NCBI RefSeq assembly: GCF_008831285.2
Contig: NC_045148.1
Location: 15,790,802-15,850,801 of the forward strand
Length of the DNA stretch: 60,000 bases
Source of the DNA: Nymphaea colorata
Taxonomy: Eukaryota; Streptophyta; Magnoliopsida; Nymphaeales; Nymphaeaceae
Direction: 5' to 3'
In this document: positions 59,077 through 60,000 of the stretch, piece by piece
Numbering within the stretch: the first letter of the stretch is position 1
Layout: each line of letters begins with the position of its first letter
Program-made: the position numbers and the translations under genes
The notes under the pieces: model-generated
Database searches by the model: none
Seen by the model: the letters and a program-made list of their open reading frames with translations, nothing else
What the model was told of the DNA's origin: nothing

Positions 59077-60000
59077 CATGGCATACAGCCCCATGTATTC
59101 AAATATAAATCCAAAGTCCATTAGAGATTTGACCCAGATTAGACTGGAAAGCTCGATTTGGAAGTTTAAATCTAAATCCAATTAAATGGTATCCGAAACG
59201 GTGATATTGGCTCTAGCAGAGTAGAGAAGTCAACGGGCCAGTGGGATATTTGGTCCACTTAGCTGTTTCCGGCAAGAAAAATTCAGCATGCAGTTCAAGT
59301 ATTTGGATCTATATTCCAATAAATATCAGTCGATTATATGTAATAACGAATCCTCACTTCAGAATGATCCAAACTCATGTTCCAAAACTGGTCTGGGTTC
59401 AAATTTAGGTCGGATTAAAGAAGAAAAATCTGATGAAATTGAACATGATAAACTGCAAAATAGAACTCAGATCCGAACCTTTTACATCCCTGCCCCAGAT
59501 CGCTGCTGATTATAAGTGGAGTGAAAATTATGTTTTGTCAGTGTTTGAGGCAATAGCCATGGATGTAAGATCTGTGCCTGTTCTAAAGTCCTTTTTTTGT
59601 GATACCTACAAAGTAAACAAACCCTAGATTTCACCATTATGTAAAAAAGAGGATATGAAATCTTTGGTATATGGCAAAAACCTCGTACTTGAGGTTAGAT
59701 GGGAGAGCGTTTGAACTTAAATCATCGGATCTAAGATCCCCATGGTCTTGGAACAGCTAGGGTCTCAGATCTGAGTAAAAAATTAAAAAATCTTACCAAA
59801 ATCAAAATCTCAAGGTCCAATCCTATATATATATATATATATATATATATCTTACCAAAATAAAAAACTCAAGGTCCAATCCTATATATATATATATATC
59901 CCTAGTACAACAGCCAGCCAGCTTCGACGTTGATGAAGAAAAACCATGTTTCTAAAGTGGGCAGGCCAATTTGAGGGTGTTGGGATATGTGATAAGATTA
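59077..60000. other. Right edge, no gene recognised
   Basis: Two overlapping plus-strand frames (59,288-59,627) show no motif. From 59,791 a 59-bp unit TCTTACCAAAAT...GGTCCAATCC-(TA)n occurs twice in tandem (59,791-59,849 and 59,850-59,900). GGTCTCAGATCTGAG near 59,760 and similar GGATCTGAGATCC words at 55,509 and 45,430 recur in the window. Confidence 0.4.

Overview
The window is nuclear DNA from a flowering plant. The evidence is spliced genes with GT-AG introns (a BEE-type bHLH factor), a plant-specific QALGGH zinc-finger gene, LRK10-like and FEI-like receptor kinases, and plant Copia, hAT and Harbinger transposons. The species cannot be named from the sequence. There is no CRISPR, operon or other bacterial feature.

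Layout. 1-2.56 kb is the end (last exon and 3' flank) of a bHLH gene whose body lies left of the window. The same block recurs at 38.88-40.86 kb behind a complete copy, so this is a proximal duplication about 38.9 kb apart. 4.2-13.2 kb is a very AT-rich, internally duplicated repeat, split by a 3.3-kb hAT element (9.44-12.73 kb) that carries a receptor-kinase exon fragment and has a Harbinger MITE nested in it. A foldback element (13.2-13.8 kb) and a probable solo LTR (14.4-16.1 kb) follow. 19.0-20.0 kb holds a frameshifted LRK10-type kinase. 22.1-22.5 kb holds a two-finger ZAT-like gene that has lost its EAR repressor motif.

22.8-34.8 kb is a tandem array of ~480-bp units, each with a GA microsatellite. 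It is interrupted by an integrase-less Copia element (28.54-34.70 kb). The last array fragment stops about 50 bp before the TATA-like box of the complete BEE-like bHLH gene (34.93-38.93 kb, six exons, 262 aa), the only gene in the window that looks fully intact.

40.9-60 kb is mainly transposons: a large Harbinger-type MITE with purine and pyrimidine arms (42.25-43.05 kb), an old Copia element (45.49-55.50 kb) split by a second hAT of the same family as the first (47.33-52.50 kb), and small hAT MITEs.

The genes do not form a pathway. The window is best read as a record of nested insertion, tandem amplification and repair around a duplicated transcription-factor gene. The points most worth following are the link between the foldback element and the satellite array, the kinase capture by a hAT, a templated-insertion repair scar at the broken end of the second hAT, and the array sitting against the bHLH promoter.
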